Origin: CAWARU01 sp963784575
Lineage (GTDB): Bacteria > Pseudomonadota > Gammaproteobacteria > UBA6186 > Azoamicaceae
DNA length: 64,000 nucleotides
Reading direction: 5' to 3'
NCBI GenBank assembly: GCA_963784575.1
Contig: CAWARU010000002.1
Span: 419,961 to 483,960, forward strand
Under the pieces are notes generated by a model. The model was given only the letters and a program-made list of their open reading frames with translations, ran no database searches and was not told where the DNA came from. The translations under genes were made by a program, and so were the position numbers. This document shows positions 25,971 to 34,869 of this stretch, in pieces (the first letter of the stretch is position 1; the number at the start of each line of letters is the position of its first letter).

Positions 25971-27741
25971 GGGAGGATTTTATTTTAGAATAAAATGCTT
26001 TGATTATATCAGCCTTGATCCTAAGGAATAAATATGGGTATGCTTTGGTATAATGTTCGATTGCAGGATTAATTCCATAGCGTATCTTTACTAAATAACC
26101 ATAAGTACTCCGATTTTTTCCATCACCTAAAACCATATCATCCTTTAATTTAATAATATCGGAATTAATCGACTCATCAGATCGCGTTTCAAGCAGCATT
26201 TTGTACAAATCTTTGCGATCTTTGTCGATCGCAAAACTCAAGGGTCTAGCCTCCATTTCCGCAAGTATTTTCGTCGCGTTATTTTGGTATCCTAATAATG
26301 TTGGATTATTAAAGAGCATCACGGCATTGGCTATCTCTAAGAAATCTTTGAGAAATCCTTGGATTTTGTCCCAGACAATTCGGAGCGAGACATTTTTTGG
26401 AACAGTACTATCCTGCAAATACCCCAAAGATAAATGGTATCCTGCTATTACATTGCCTTGCAGAGCCAAGGTGTCCAGACATGAAATCATAAGATCTTTA
26501 TTGTCAGCATGAGCATCTATAACTTCAATGACTTGAGTACATTGTTCCTCAAGGATGACACTTAGAAAACTTATAGCTACTCTATCTCCTGCTTTGGCGG
26601 CGGCTTTGAAGTAGCGAATGGCTTGCTGCTTGCAATATGCATTCTTTTCTGCTTGACTTTTCAATTTAACAAGATTTTCATCCTGGTTGATAAGAAGTCT
26701 ATCATTTTGATAAGCCTCTCCCAACGATCGAAGTGCTTCAGCACATTCACTTTGCGCAGCCAGCATGATCAATTTATACCATTCTTTGAGACAATGCTGT
26801 TTCTTCAGCTGAATATCTAAAACGTTCACCGCCGGTAATGATGAATCCTTTTCCTTAGATAATTGTTGATATTCTTCTTTATAGAGTAATGCTAATCGAT
26901 ATATCGCCTGTGCGTTTCCTGCATCATTTTTGGGATAGTTATGCTTCACCTGTATGAAGCGTATGAGCTCCTTTTCTGCAGCAGCGAGACCTGTGTCATA
27001 GGCTTTCTTACACCACTCGATGGCTAAATCTAACTTGAATTCGTTGCGCTCCTCAGAAATGATAGGAAAAGGTGCATAAGCAGCTATATTTGCTGGGAAC
27101 TCTTTCAGGGGAATACCTTCATCCCATTCAAAAAAACGGCGCGCAAGGGTGAATTGTGCAACTGCATTGCCTTTCTCTGCCAAAGCTTTATAAATGTAAA
27201 AGGCTTGCTCGCGTCTAAAATTAAGTTTCCTTTTTGGTTCTGTAATTTTTTCATATTCTACATCCAAGATACCAAAATTATTTTCATAAAAGCCAGCCAA
27301 AGTAAACGCTGCTTGTTCATTTACTTTGGCAGCAGCTTTCATCCACTTGAAGGCTTGTTTTTCACGAAACTTTTTTCTGTCTAGCTCTTCTCTAATTGAG
27401 CCATATTCTGTCTGAGGGATGCCTTTGTTTTGTTTAAAGGCATCGGAGAGTCGCAGCATAGAAGGGAGCGAACCACGGCTTGCCATGGCTTTGCTCAGGC
27501 TAAATAGCCGCCATTGCTGCAGGTTAAGGATTGCTTCTGCATCATCGCTGTCCACTTTTTTATCAGCGAGGATTTTAAGCGTACCAGCGTCAATTTTCAC
27601 TTTTTGTTTTTCGTCTAAAAATGAAGCTTCATCCTCGCCTCTTTGCTTCAAGAGCGCGGCGCATTCAGTGAACATTTTCGCAATTTTTTCTTTTAATGGA
27701 TTTGTTTCTGCTGCTGAACTGTGTTCTTTGAATTGATGCAT
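25918..27741 (-). CDS. Sel1/TPR-like repeat protein (first part of split gene)
   Basis: This is a 607-residue, all-helical protein with Sel1-type units, for example AFKWMKAAAKVNEQAAFTLA, AFYIYKALAEKGNAVAQFTL, AIEWCKKAYDTGLAAAEKEL and AIRYFKAAAKAGDRVAISFL. Between units there are about 20-residue insertions absent from ordinary Sel1 repeats. CAGGAG 6 nt before ATG 27741 is a good ribosome site. It stops at TTT TAA A (25923-25917). Skipping one T gives KKLIFEIS and continues into the 25335-25970 frame. The protein at 33347 has HQKLTIDLKHLKAIADRHVK where this joined sequence has HAKLPWTFNTDLLDSRFKK, which supports the junction. Sel1 proteins mediate protein contacts; an effector role is inference. 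Confidence 0.75.
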   Translation of the reverse strand: MHQFKEHSSAAETNPLKEKIAKMFTECAALLKQRGEDEASFLDEKQKVKIDAGTLKILADKKVDSDDAEAILNLQQWRLFSLSKAMASRGSLPSMLRLSDAFKQNKGIPQTEYGSIREELDRKKFREKQAFKWMKAAAKVNEQAAFTLAGFYENNFGILDVEYEKITEPKRKLNFRREQAFYIYKALAEKGNAVAQFTLARRFFEWDEGIPLKEFPANIAAYAPFPIISEERNEFKLDLAIEWCKKAYDTGLAAAEKELIRFIQVKHNYPKNDAGNAQAIYRLALLYKEEYQQLSKEKDSSLPAVNVLDIQLKKQHCLKEWYKLIMLAAQSECAEALRSLGEAYQNDRLLINQDENLVKLKSQAEKNAYCKQQAIRYFKAAAKAGDRVAISFLSVILEEQCTQVIEVIDAHADNKDLMISCLDTLALQGNVIAGYHLSLGYLQDSTVPKNVSLRIVWDKIQGFLKDFLEIANAVMLFNNPTLLGYQNNATKILAEMEARPLSFAIDKDRKDLYKMLLETRSDESINSDIIKLKDDMVLGDGKNRSTYGYLVKIRYGINPAIEHYTKAYPYLFLRIKADIIKAFYSKIKSSHAKLPWTFNTDLLDSRF

Positions 27742-27804
27742 TTTATTCTCCTGAGGTGGATTGCATATAATATAATTTATTTAGTTTAATTTAATTTAAC
27801 CTAT

Positions 27805-29091
27805 TTAGTTTGAAGAGGAAACTATATTATTATTCTTAGACTCAGGTCTAGCCCAAATATACAAAAGTCCTGTACATAGAACGAGCAAAATGCTGGAAGC
27901 AATAATGGGCACATTCACCGATATAATCTCAAGATAGGCTGAAGCCAGCGGTGTGACTGCCCAGGCAACAGATACAATTGCTTCTGACACGCCCATGATA
28001 AATCCCTGTTCATCTTGAGAGACAGTTTTAGACAATAATTTGATGAGCATGGAATAAGCAATTGCCATGCAAATACCAAGTAAGAGTGAACTTAACCAAA
28101 GTGCCTGTATCGGGACATCCGTGATTGTCATAAAGACAGTCATACTCACTAATACTAAACTTAATAAAGTGAGCTTGACATCACTTAAATATTTGGACAG
28201 TATCTTCAAGCCAACAGAGGAACCCAAACCAAAACCAACGCCCATCATGGACATAAAAAGACTGATATCTTGCGCGGTATAGTGGAATTTTTTAAGCAGG
28301 AACACGGAAATAAATTGAAAATAAAAACTCCAGCCCAATTGCATCACTAAAAACACGCCGGCTAGAAAACGAATACTCGGTCTCGTGATGGGTGCTAGGA
28401 AATACTTTACAAAATCGGTGACAGCGAATTTCCGATCCTGTTTCGGAACAAAAGTTTCTTTTAAAAATTTCAATGCATAAAGATTACAGAAAGCGAGCAC
28501 AGCACTGAGATATAAGGGTGTTGAAAGCTCAAACCAAGAAACAAGGCTTTTATCAGTAAAAACGCCCCCGGCCAACGGCCCCATCAAAAACCCTAAAGAA
28601 CCTGCCAAAATAACGATTCCTAAGTTCGAAGCTTTTTCTTTATCATCGCTGAGATCCATCACCACTGCTTGAGCAATTGGCATGCTTCCCGCGGTGATTC
28701 CTGCCACCATTCTGCTCACAATCAGCAGAATGATATTGCCTTGGTCGATGGCCAGCCCAGTCAAAAGTGAGCTTATGCCCATCCCCAACAAACACACCAG
28801 TAAAATTTTCTTTCGACCGTAAAAATCCGACAAGCTGCCAAGCAAAGTTGCTCCAAAGAAGAGACAGAGTGGAAATACCGCTAAGGTAATCCCATACCAA
28901 AAGCTTTGCATGCTTGCTGTAGATTCTACACCTAATATAGAGCTTTCCCCCATGAAAACGGGTACTAAGATCGGATAAATGATCCCAAACCCCATATGAT
29001 CGATAAAAATAATCAAACAAAGCGGGAGTAGCGGGCTAAAAAGCGCTTTTTTAAGTGCGGGGTATATTTTTAAAACAGTGGAATTAAGCAT
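27805..29091 (-). CDS. MFS transporter, multidrug/TetA-like
   Basis: This is a 428-residue protein with 12 hydrophobic segments. The start PLCLIIFIDHMGFGIIYPIL and the motif A loop GSLSDFYGRKKILL are those of the tetracycline/multidrug H+ antiporter branch of the MFS. VSRMVAGITAGSMPIAQAVV and LAGSLGFLMGPLAGG supply motifs B and C of drug antiporters. The substrate is unknown. It lies between the Sel1 locus and a divergent secreted protein, with a 49-bp shared upstream region. Confidence 0.85.
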   Translation of the reverse strand: MLNSTVLKIYPALKKALFSPLLPLCLIIFIDHMGFGIIYPILVPVFMGESSILGVESTASMQSFWYGITLAVFPLCLFFGATLLGSLSDFYGRKKILLVCLLGMGISSLLTGLAIDQGNIILLIVSRMVAGITAGSMPIAQAVVMDLSDDKEKASNLGIVILAGSLGFLMGPLAGGVFTDKSLVSWFELSTPLYLSAVLAFCNLYALKFLKETFVPKQDRKFAVTDFVKYFLAPITRPSIRFLAGVFLVMQLGWSFYFQFISVFLLKKFHYTAQDISLFMSMMGVGFGLGSSVGLKILSKYLSDVKLTLLSLVLVSMTVFMTITDVPIQALWLSSLLLGICMAIAYSMLIKLLSKTVSQDEQGFIMGVSEAIVSVAWAVTPLASAYLEIISVNVPIIASSILLVLCTGLLYIWARPESKNNNIVSSSN

Positions 29092-29140
29092 AAGTCCTTA
29101 TCATAACATAAATGTCTGAATACTGTGTTATATTTATATT

Positions 29141-29902
29141 ATGAAAAAACAATCCAAAAACTACCTATTATTTAATTCTTTCCTTTATTGTAACGTCTTT
29201 TATTGTATCATCTTTTTATTATTCAGTGGCTATGCACCCATCGCAATAAGCCAAGAGGCTGTGGTTGTTGAAAATCCAGATGTTGGAGTCGCTGCTCCAG
29301 CGAGTGCAGCAGGTGCAGCCGCAGCAGTTGCAGTACCCTTGAACCTCACGGTAAAACTAGGGGCTCCCGATTCCGATGCCCCCTCACAAATCTACCAATT
29401 AAATTCAGGTGAAACTGCTTTCGTGCAAACATCGGCACCCTCAGCAGCAGCTAAACAAACACCAGAAGAGAAACGAGAGGCAGAAGAGTATAAAAAAAAT
29501 CTTGCCAATATTTCGACCGCCATCAGCGGTAAAATTACTCAAATTCAAAACAAGCAAATTGCAGTCAACAACGAACTTTATATAGCTCAGGTGGCTCCGC
29601 TCAATAATGATTTACGAGGCTTGCAAGATCAGCTCAATACCCTTGAACAATCGCGCACCAAATTAGTGGCAGACCATACGGCACGAGAAGCAAGCAGACC
29701 GCCACCGCCTCCTACGCCAGCGCCAGAGGTTGCTGCGGGCATTAGTATTCGTGCAACCATTGAAAAAGATCGTGCTGTGATGCAGGTGATTACGCAAAAC
29801 GATGTTGAGTCTTCGGTTGATGCGCCTTTGGGGCAATGGGTACAGGTGTACTCAAATGAGGATGGGTCTGAGGTGTGGGCGAAGGTGGATCCCAGAAGCT
29901 AA
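29141..29902 (+). CDS. Secreted coiled-coil protein of unknown function
   Basis: This is a 253-residue protein. A long hydrophobic N-terminal segment (about residues 9-38) acts as a signal peptide or anchor. An Ala/Val-rich linker follows, then a coiled coil at about 112-185 (ANISTAISGKITQIQNKQIA), a Pro-rich spacer (PPPPPTPAPE) and a C-terminal small domain ending WVQVYSNEDGSEVWAKVDPRS, which looks like an SH3-type wall or surface module. I do not recognise the family. It is divergent from the MFS gene and convergent with the PEBP gene. Confidence 0.6.
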   Translation: MKKQSKNYLLFNSFLYCNVFYCIIFLLFSGYAPIAISQEAVVVENPDVGVAAPASAAGAAAAVAVPLNLTVKLGAPDSDAPSQIYQLNSGETAFVQTSAPSAAAKQTPEEKREAEEYKKNLANISTAISGKITQIQNKQIAVNNELYIAQVAPLNNDLRGLQDQLNTLEQSRTKLVADHTAREASRPPPPPTPAPEVAAGISIRATIEKDRAVMQVITQNDVESSVDAPLGQWVQVYSNEDGSEVWAKVDPRS

Positions 29903-29926
29903 AAAAATGCAACAGTTCACGCACTA

Positions 29927-30433
29927 TTATTTGTGCTTCTGATAGGTTCCTATGAGTGTAGCCTGCTCCAAAACATGCCCTTTCATCGCTTCTTCTAATT
30001 GAGCCTTAGTTCCTGGGCTTAAGTTCGGCAATTTGGTGTCCAAGGCATAGAGCTTAAAGAAATAGCGATGGCTGCCAATAGGGGGACAAGGACCCCCATA
30101 TCCTGCTTTTTTCCAATCATTAATCCCTTCCAAGGTACCTGCAGGTAAATTGCTTTTGGATACATTCCTAGGCAATCCATTGCTCTCTGGAGGCAAATTA
30201 TAAAGCACCCAATGTACGTATGTCATTTTGGGAGCAGCGGGATCTGGTGCATCGGGATCATCTACTATCAAAACCAAACTTTTTGTACCTTCCGGGATAC
30301 CAGACCAAGAAAGTGGTGGTGAAATATCTTTTGCTTCACAGGTATAAGTTTCAGGAATTTTACCATTATTTGAAAATGCTTTGGATTGAATTGCGAGTGT
30401 CATTGCCAGTGCTCCTGCAGAGAGTGTGGACAT
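29927..30433 (-). CDS. YbhB/YbcL-family PEBP (Raf-kinase-inhibitor-like) protein
   Basis: This is about 168 residues with the bacterial PEBP signature: KIPETYTCEAKDISPPLSW, then SLVLIVDDPDAP, YVHWVLYNLP, GYGGPCPPIGSHRYFFKLYALD. These form the conserved anion-binding pocket. The physiological ligand is unknown. ATG 30433 lies one base after the stop of the 95-residue gene; an internal Met (ATG 30403) gives the more usual start MTLAIQSKAF. It is the last gene of the holB-pilZ-tatD-(95 aa)-PEBP cluster. Confidence 0.88.
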   Translation of the reverse strand: MSTLSAGALAMTLAIQSKAFSNNGKIPETYTCEAKDISPPLSWSGIPEGTKSLVLIVDDPDAPDPAAPKMTYVHWVLYNLPPESNGLPRNVSKSNLPAGTLEGINDWKKAGYGGPCPPIGSHRYFFKLYALDTKLPNLSPGTKAQLEEAMKGHVLEQATLIGTYQKHK

Positions 30434-30434
30434 T

Positions 30435-30722
30435 TTAGCCGCCCCCAAATTTATTGGTCATTGAAGTATGGGAGATATCATCGGAAATGCCAAGCTTGCG
30501 CAAAGTGGATTTAATATCCGGCAATAAATCCACAAAATGGCCTTTCATATTTTCTTCTTGAGCAACTTCCTGTTGTTTTATTTCCCATTCCCAGTTCAAT
30601 AATAAAGCAATCTTCTGATCAATATCAAGATCTCTGCAATCGTAAACTTCCGATGGCAGCGTAAAATAGCGCGTGGGATTAAAAAGGACATCATCAACAT
30701 CTTCAATAGGAATTTTAGTCAT
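30435..30722 (-). CDS. Small conserved-looking protein, unknown function
   Basis: This is 95 residues. The ATG lies one base after the tatD stop, with GGAGG sequence inside the tatD end serving as ribosome site, so translation is probably coupled. The central LDIDQKIALLLNWEWEIKQQEVAQEENM resembles a small proteobacterial family with a (D/R)xxQKIxxLxxWExDxxExxVAxEE(N/G)M core; I know no function for it. No membrane or signal segment is present. Confidence 0.65.
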   Translation of the reverse strand: MTKIPIEDVDDVLFNPTRYFTLPSEVYDCRDLDIDQKIALLLNWEWEIKQQEVAQEENMKGHFVDLLPDIKSTLRKLGISDDISHTSMTNKFGGG

Positions 30723-30723
30723 G

Positions 30724-31572
30724 TTACAGACCTACGCCTCCATAGAATAATTTTTTAAAATTTCCGGTGGTATATTCAGCAATTTTTTCGAGCGGCTCAC
30801 CCCGAAGTTCCGCAATAAATTCTGCAACATGCCGAACATAGGCAGGCTGATTGATTTTGCCGCGATGCGGCACTGGGGCAAGATAGGGAGAATCTGTTTC
30901 GATTAAAAGTCTATCGAGCGGCATCTTTTTCACGATATCCTGCAGCTCTTTGGCATTTTTAAAAGTAACAATCCCAGAAAATGAAATGTAAAAACCGAGA
31001 TCCATACCGCGTTTCGCAGTCTCCCAATCTTCAGTGAAGCAATGGAATACGCCGCCACATTCATAGGCTTTTTCTTGCTGCAAAATCTCTACGGTGTCTT
31101 TGCGAGCAGCACGGGTATGAATAATCAGCGGTTTTTTGATATGAATTGCGGCTGCAATATGTTTTCGAAAACGATCTTTCTGCCAGCTGTTATCAGAGTC
31201 GGTTCGAAAATAATCGAGGCCCGTTTCACCAATGGCGAGCACCTTTGGGTGATCAGCAAGCGTTATCAATGTTTCTACACTAGGTTCATCTTCAACTTGC
31301 TCATTAGGATGCTGGCCAACCGAGGCATTTATGATCGGACCCTCTTTACTTGAATGGCGATCACAAATAGAGAGAATTTCTGGTAGTTCATCGACAATAA
31401 CGCCGACACAGAGTAAATGTTTGACTTGATTTTTTAAGCAGGATTGCAAAACCGAATGCATGTCGAGATCATTGTCAGGGCTTGATTCCAGCATTTGCAG
31501 GTGACAATGTGAATCGGCAAATTCTAGGCCAGGCTGTTCCTGGTTTCCCGAAGAAGACACAGAAGAAGGCAT
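30724..31572 (-). CDS. tatD: TatD-family metal-dependent DNase/hydrolase
   Basis: This is a 282-residue TIM-barrel hydrolase. Metal ligands are in DSHCHLQ near residue 19, GETGLDYFR, IHTRAA, HCFTE and ETDSPYLAP. The order and spacing match TatD/YcfH enzymes, which are 3'-5' exonucleases or deoxyribonucleases. It sits next to pilZ and holB, the usual gammaproteobacterial neighbourhood. GGAG is present upstream of ATG 31572. Confidence 0.93.
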   Translation of the reverse strand: MPSSVSSSGNQEQPGLEFADSHCHLQMLESSPDNDLDMHSVLQSCLKNQVKHLLCVGVIVDELPEILSICDRHSSKEGPIINASVGQHPNEQVEDEPSVETLITLADHPKVLAIGETGLDYFRTDSDNSWQKDRFRKHIAAAIHIKKPLIIHTRAARKDTVEILQQEKAYECGGVFHCFTEDWETAKRGMDLGFYISFSGIVTFKNAKELQDIVKKMPLDRLLIETDSPYLAPVPHRGKINQPAYVRHVAEFIAELRGEPLEKIAEYTTGNFKKLFYGGVGL

Positions 31573-31621
31573 AGTGACATAACTCCATTTTTTCGCTGTT
31601 TACTGTTTGCTGTTTTAGATA

Positions 31622-32104
31622 TTATAAAGTATTTGTTGGCCGATCGGTATTCAAAGCGCCTGCGAGGTAGGTTTCAATCCTGTTGCGAAGCCTGACTCCC
31701 TCGTCTCCTTTGAATTGTACACCGATGCCTGCTGCTTTATTCCCTTGTGCACCGACGGGCGTCATCCAAACTACTTTAGCCTGGACATTAAACTTTTCAG
31801 GGTCATCCATGAGTGTGATATTTAAAGTGACTTCCTCACCCCATTCGAATGGCCGCTGGGTGGGGATAAATAAGCCCCCCGCGACCAAGAACATCATATA
31901 GCTGGTATAGAGAACCGCTTTATCCCTGATAGCCATAGACAAGACCGGTCCAGAGGGCGGTTTACTTGCGGGTGGATTGCTCCCGGGTGGATTGCTCCCG
32001 GGTGGATTGCTCCCGGGCCGATTGCTTGCGGGGGGATTGCCTCCCGACGGAGGATTCCCGGCAGGTATACTGGCGTTCGGATCAATAGGCGGTTGACTAG
32101 ACAT
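31622..32104 (-). CDS. pilZ: PilZ-domain protein with Pro/Gly tandem repeats
   Basis: This is about 160 residues. The PilZ domain occupies about residues 58-155: VLYTSYMMFLVAGGLFIPTQR, EEVTLNITLMDDPEKFNVQAKVVWMTP, AAGIGVQFKGDEG. It lacks the RxxxR and (D/N)xSxxG c-di-GMP residues, as do the type-IV-pilus PilZ proteins of this synteny (holB-pilZ-tatD), which act by binding PilB/FimX. The N-terminal 50 residues are a Pro/Asn/Gly/Ser repeat not usual in PilZ. GGAA supports ATG 32104. Confidence 0.87.
   Translation of the reverse strand: MSSQPPIDPNASIPAGNPPSGGNPPASNRPGSNPPGSNPPGSNPPASKPPSGPVLSMAIRDKAVLYTSYMMFLVAGGLFIPTQRPFEWGEEVTLNITLMDDPEKFNVQAKVVWMTPVGAQGNKAAGIGVQFKGDEGVRLRNRIETYLAGALNTDRPTNTL
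31966..32040. repeat. 15-bp tandem repeat in pilZ
   Basis: Five 15-bp units occur in a row. Two are identical (TCCCGGGTGGATTGC at 31981-31995 and 31996-32010), with variants at 31966, 32011 and 32026. They encode the repeated NPPGS/NPPAS peptide. Identical neighbours imply recent slippage and probable length variation between strains. Confidence 0.92.
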
Positions 32105-32193
32105 TTTCAATTCCAAATTACTGGTTAGATCTTCTTAATTATAGCAATCTATTATCAATTTATTGCAACGCAATGTGAAATTATCAAATGGTT

Positions 32194-32964
32194 TTAAGCC
32201 ACCAATCTTGCATATTGAATCAATAAAGACTCCACCAGCAACTGCGTATTCGGCTGACCTTTTTCCTGCAATTTGCGCCTTGCCTCAAAAACATCATCCA
32301 TAAAGCGCCACCAGCGACGACTTTTGACCAATTGATCATCTTGATTGGAATTGTTGGTGAATTCACACAATACCACCATAAGCCAATAGAGCACTTGATG
32401 GATATCATGTTTGATCCATTGCGCTGCGACCGACACAGGCTCGGCTTGATTTGCTTTAAGCGCATGCAAATCATTAATGATGAGTGTTCGCACCGGATCC
32501 TGATGAACCTGATAACCTGCTGCTCGTGCATGATGACGCACAATATGACAGCGGCTTCGAATGGTTGGGAGGATCAAATTCAATTGATGGGTGAGCAGCA
32601 AAAATAGGGTATCGGGATTTGGCTCTTCCAGTGTTTTCAAAAAAGCATTGGCCGCATGTAAATTCATGGCGTTGGCTGGATTGATGATTGCAATTTTTGT
32701 CGCAGCAATTTGGGGCTTTGAGGCAGACCATTCTATCAATTCTCTGATTTGATCGATGGTAATAGTATGACTATTGCTGCTCGGTTCTACCAATTTGAAA
32801 TCGGGATGTGCACCGCCCTCAAACAGACGATCGCTGCTCGCATCATGCTCGCACAGCAGATCTCGGGCGTACTGTATGGCTTGGGATCGCAGAAGTGTTT
32901 CATCACTCCCGTATTCACCCACCCACAATAGTGATCCAGTTTTTGGGATTGCCTGTTTAGACAC
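32194..32964 (-). CDS. holB: DNA polymerase III delta-prime subunit
   Basis: This is about 256 residues. AAA+ clamp-loader features are visible: a degenerate P-loop region LLWVGEYGSDET (delta-prime does not bind ATP), ITIDQIRELIEWSASKPQ, a KIAIINPANAMNLHAANAFLKTLEEP box and the SRC motif in TIRSRCHIV. It works with DnaX and HolA to load the sliding clamp. GTG 32964, with AGGA 8 nt upstream, is a better start than TTG 32997. The usual upstream neighbour tmk is absent; a 380-bp non-coding region lies there instead. Confidence 0.88.
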   Translation of the reverse strand: MSKQAIPKTGSLLWVGEYGSDETLLRSQAIQYARDLLCEHDASSDRLFEGGAHPDFKLVEPSSNSHTITIDQIRELIEWSASKPQIAATKIAIINPANAMNLHAANAFLKTLEEPNPDTLFLLLTHQLNLILPTIRSRCHIVRHHARAAGYQVHQDPVRTLIINDLHALKANQAEPVSVAAQWIKHDIHQVLYWLMVVLCEFTNNSNQDDQLVKSRRWWRFMDDVFEARRKLQEKGQPNTQLLVESLLIQYARLVA

Positions 32965-32997
32965 TGAATAAATCCTAGCGAAAAGTAAGTTATTCAA

Positions 32998-33346
32998 CTA
33001 ATTTAAAATACAGCAGAAATCAAAATACTAATTAATTCATTAAAACGGTACGATTAACCACTATTAACACGAATAACACGAATAACACTAAAACTATACA
33101 TAAAAACTACATTCATATTATAGGCTTAATTGGTCAGCAACGCCAATTGGGATAATCTCCATTATTGGGCAAAATCTCATTGATGATAAGCCGGTATTTA
33201 TTAGGTAAATGAATAGACTATTAGTTTGACAAGTTGCATAAAAAATCAGATAATTACCAATTCACAACTTCAAAAATTACGATTTTTAAGCGTGTAATAT
33301 AACGAAAATTTTTACAATTTAAGATATGCAAATAAAAGGACAAGCT
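32998..33346. other. Intergenic region between divergent holB and Sel1 gene
   Basis: I see no gene here. It is AT-rich with a short 9-bp tandem repeat (AACACGAAT twice, about 33066-33086). Promoters for both divergent genes presumably lie here, but I could not fix them. Confidence 0.5.
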
Positions 33347-34840
33347 ATGATTTCGAACTCTGTATTAATAGATAAATTGAAGCTCTTAGATACCTTCAGT
33401 AATTCGGAAAAGGATGCTGTTTTGAGATTTCAGCTTACATTAGCTAATAAATATCAAAACAATATCGAGCTGTCAGAAAAAAATTATCCTAGGAACATCA
33501 AAACTGAACAAGACAGAGCTCTCTACCGTAGATGCATGGCCTTTGAAATTTATAAGCTTTGCGCAGAAAAAGGTGATATGGATTCCATCGAAGAAATTGC
33601 AAGGTATTACAATAATCAGAACGATACCCTTTGCGATGAAAACATGCTTAACATAAAAAATGAAACGGAAAGGACTGCTTATCGGTTCCGTGCACTATAT
33701 TTTTGGCTACAAGCCATGATTGATGGTCAGAACGGTTTCGCCATGAAGAAACTGGCCGAACTCTACCTGAATAATATTGAAATCCCAGCAAATGAAAGAG
33801 ATCCTAAAATTATCTGGAAGAATATTAATTTATACTACAAAAAAGCACGTCAAATGTTTGCCGATGCTCCAGATGAACCTGATGCTCAAGAAGGCCTGTT
33901 AATGGTTGATGCAGTCCTAAAAGAAATTAATGAGCAACCTTTGTGTTTTGTCATATCACACAGACGAACTGATCTGCTGCAAATGTTGCTTTATCAAAGC
34001 GACTCTATTGATATCCTCTATCGGGAGGGAAAAACCTCGTTACAAATTGCTTTGTCACTCACACCCCCAATACCTCGCATGATTGACTTGGTGCACTTTC
34101 GGCAAGCTATTGAACCTTGTTTCAAGAATTATCCAGCAAAAATAATTAATTTATTCTTAAGAATCAAAGCAGATTTTATGAACAAAGTTGTGGTTGCTTT
34201 TGAATCTCTGCAACCTCACCAAAAACTCACTATAGATCTGAAACACTTGAAAGCAATAGCAGATCGCCATGTAAAAGAAGCTGCGGTAAGATGGATTGCC
34301 AGAAATCGCAACGACATCGACAACTATTTCTTGGCAAGGAATTATCTGCCAGAAACAGATCTGGACAAAGAGTGTTCACAAATGTTGCAGGCTATCATGA
34401 CGCATAACATTGAAATAAGAATGAAAAAATCTGAAAATTTTCACTTATCAAAAAATCTCAAACCTTATATAACTTTTATCATAGATGAAACAAAGTTTTG
34501 GGCAAAAAGAGGCTGCAGCATACCCTTAGTTCCCACACACACCCAAAAGACTTCTTTAGATATTCATCATAGCATAAGAGAGATTATTTTGAGTTACCTT
34601 ATCAAAAAGCCAAAATCAATCAAAACCCATAAACTGGCAAATGGCAAATTGCATTCATCACTGGTAGCATGGCAAGAGCTTTGTAATAACCGCTATAAAC
34701 TCAGCAAGCTTATTTGTGATAGAAAGCCAGATCCTGATGCAGACGAGCTAGATTCAGAGAGATTAATGCAAGTAGAAGATTCTCCTCTGCCGGAAGATGA
34801 ATCGCAAGCAGCTAAGATTAAAAAAAGGAAGTTTGCATAG
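33347..34840 (+). CDS. Sel1-like helical repeat protein, paralogue of the split 25.3-27.7 kb gene
   Basis: This is about 497 residues, all helical. Sel1-like units include AFEIYKLCAEKGDMDSIEEI and ALYFWLQAMIDGQNGFAMKK. The INLFLRIKADFMNKVV and EIILSYL/LVAWQELC blocks are shared with the 25335-27741 locus, so the two are paralogues with a common C-terminal region. A Lys/Arg-rich tail (KIKKRKFA) could be a localisation signal, but that is speculation. AAAGGA before ATG 33347 selects that start over ATG 33326. This copy is intact, so it is the best guide to how the split copy should read. Confidence 0.75.
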   Translation: MISNSVLIDKLKLLDTFSNSEKDAVLRFQLTLANKYQNNIELSEKNYPRNIKTEQDRALYRRCMAFEIYKLCAEKGDMDSIEEIARYYNNQNDTLCDENMLNIKNETERTAYRFRALYFWLQAMIDGQNGFAMKKLAELYLNNIEIPANERDPKIIWKNINLYYKKARQMFADAPDEPDAQEGLLMVDAVLKEINEQPLCFVISHRRTDLLQMLLYQSDSIDILYREGKTSLQIALSLTPPIPRMIDLVHFRQAIEPCFKNYPAKIINLFLRIKADFMNKVVVAFESLQPHQKLTIDLKHLKAIADRHVKEAAVRWIARNRNDIDNYFLARNYLPETDLDKECSQMLQAIMTHNIEIRMKKSENFHLSKNLKPYITFIIDETKFWAKRGCSIPLVPTHTQKTSLDIHHSIREIILSYLIKKPKSIKTHKLANGKLHSSLVAWQELCNNRYKLSKLICDRKPDPDADELDSERLMQVEDSPLPEDESQAAKIKKRKFA

Positions 34841-34869
34841 CCCTAATTCATCGTAACATACAGCAGCAT

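Noticed and set aside
31966..32040. Short tandem array as a CRISPR.
   Set aside because: Units are contiguous 15-mers without spacers and are translated in frame in pilZ.
32998..33346. tRNA or small RNA in the gap before the Sel1 gene.
   Set aside because: No cloverleaf, TTC loop or terminator-like hairpin could be found by eye.
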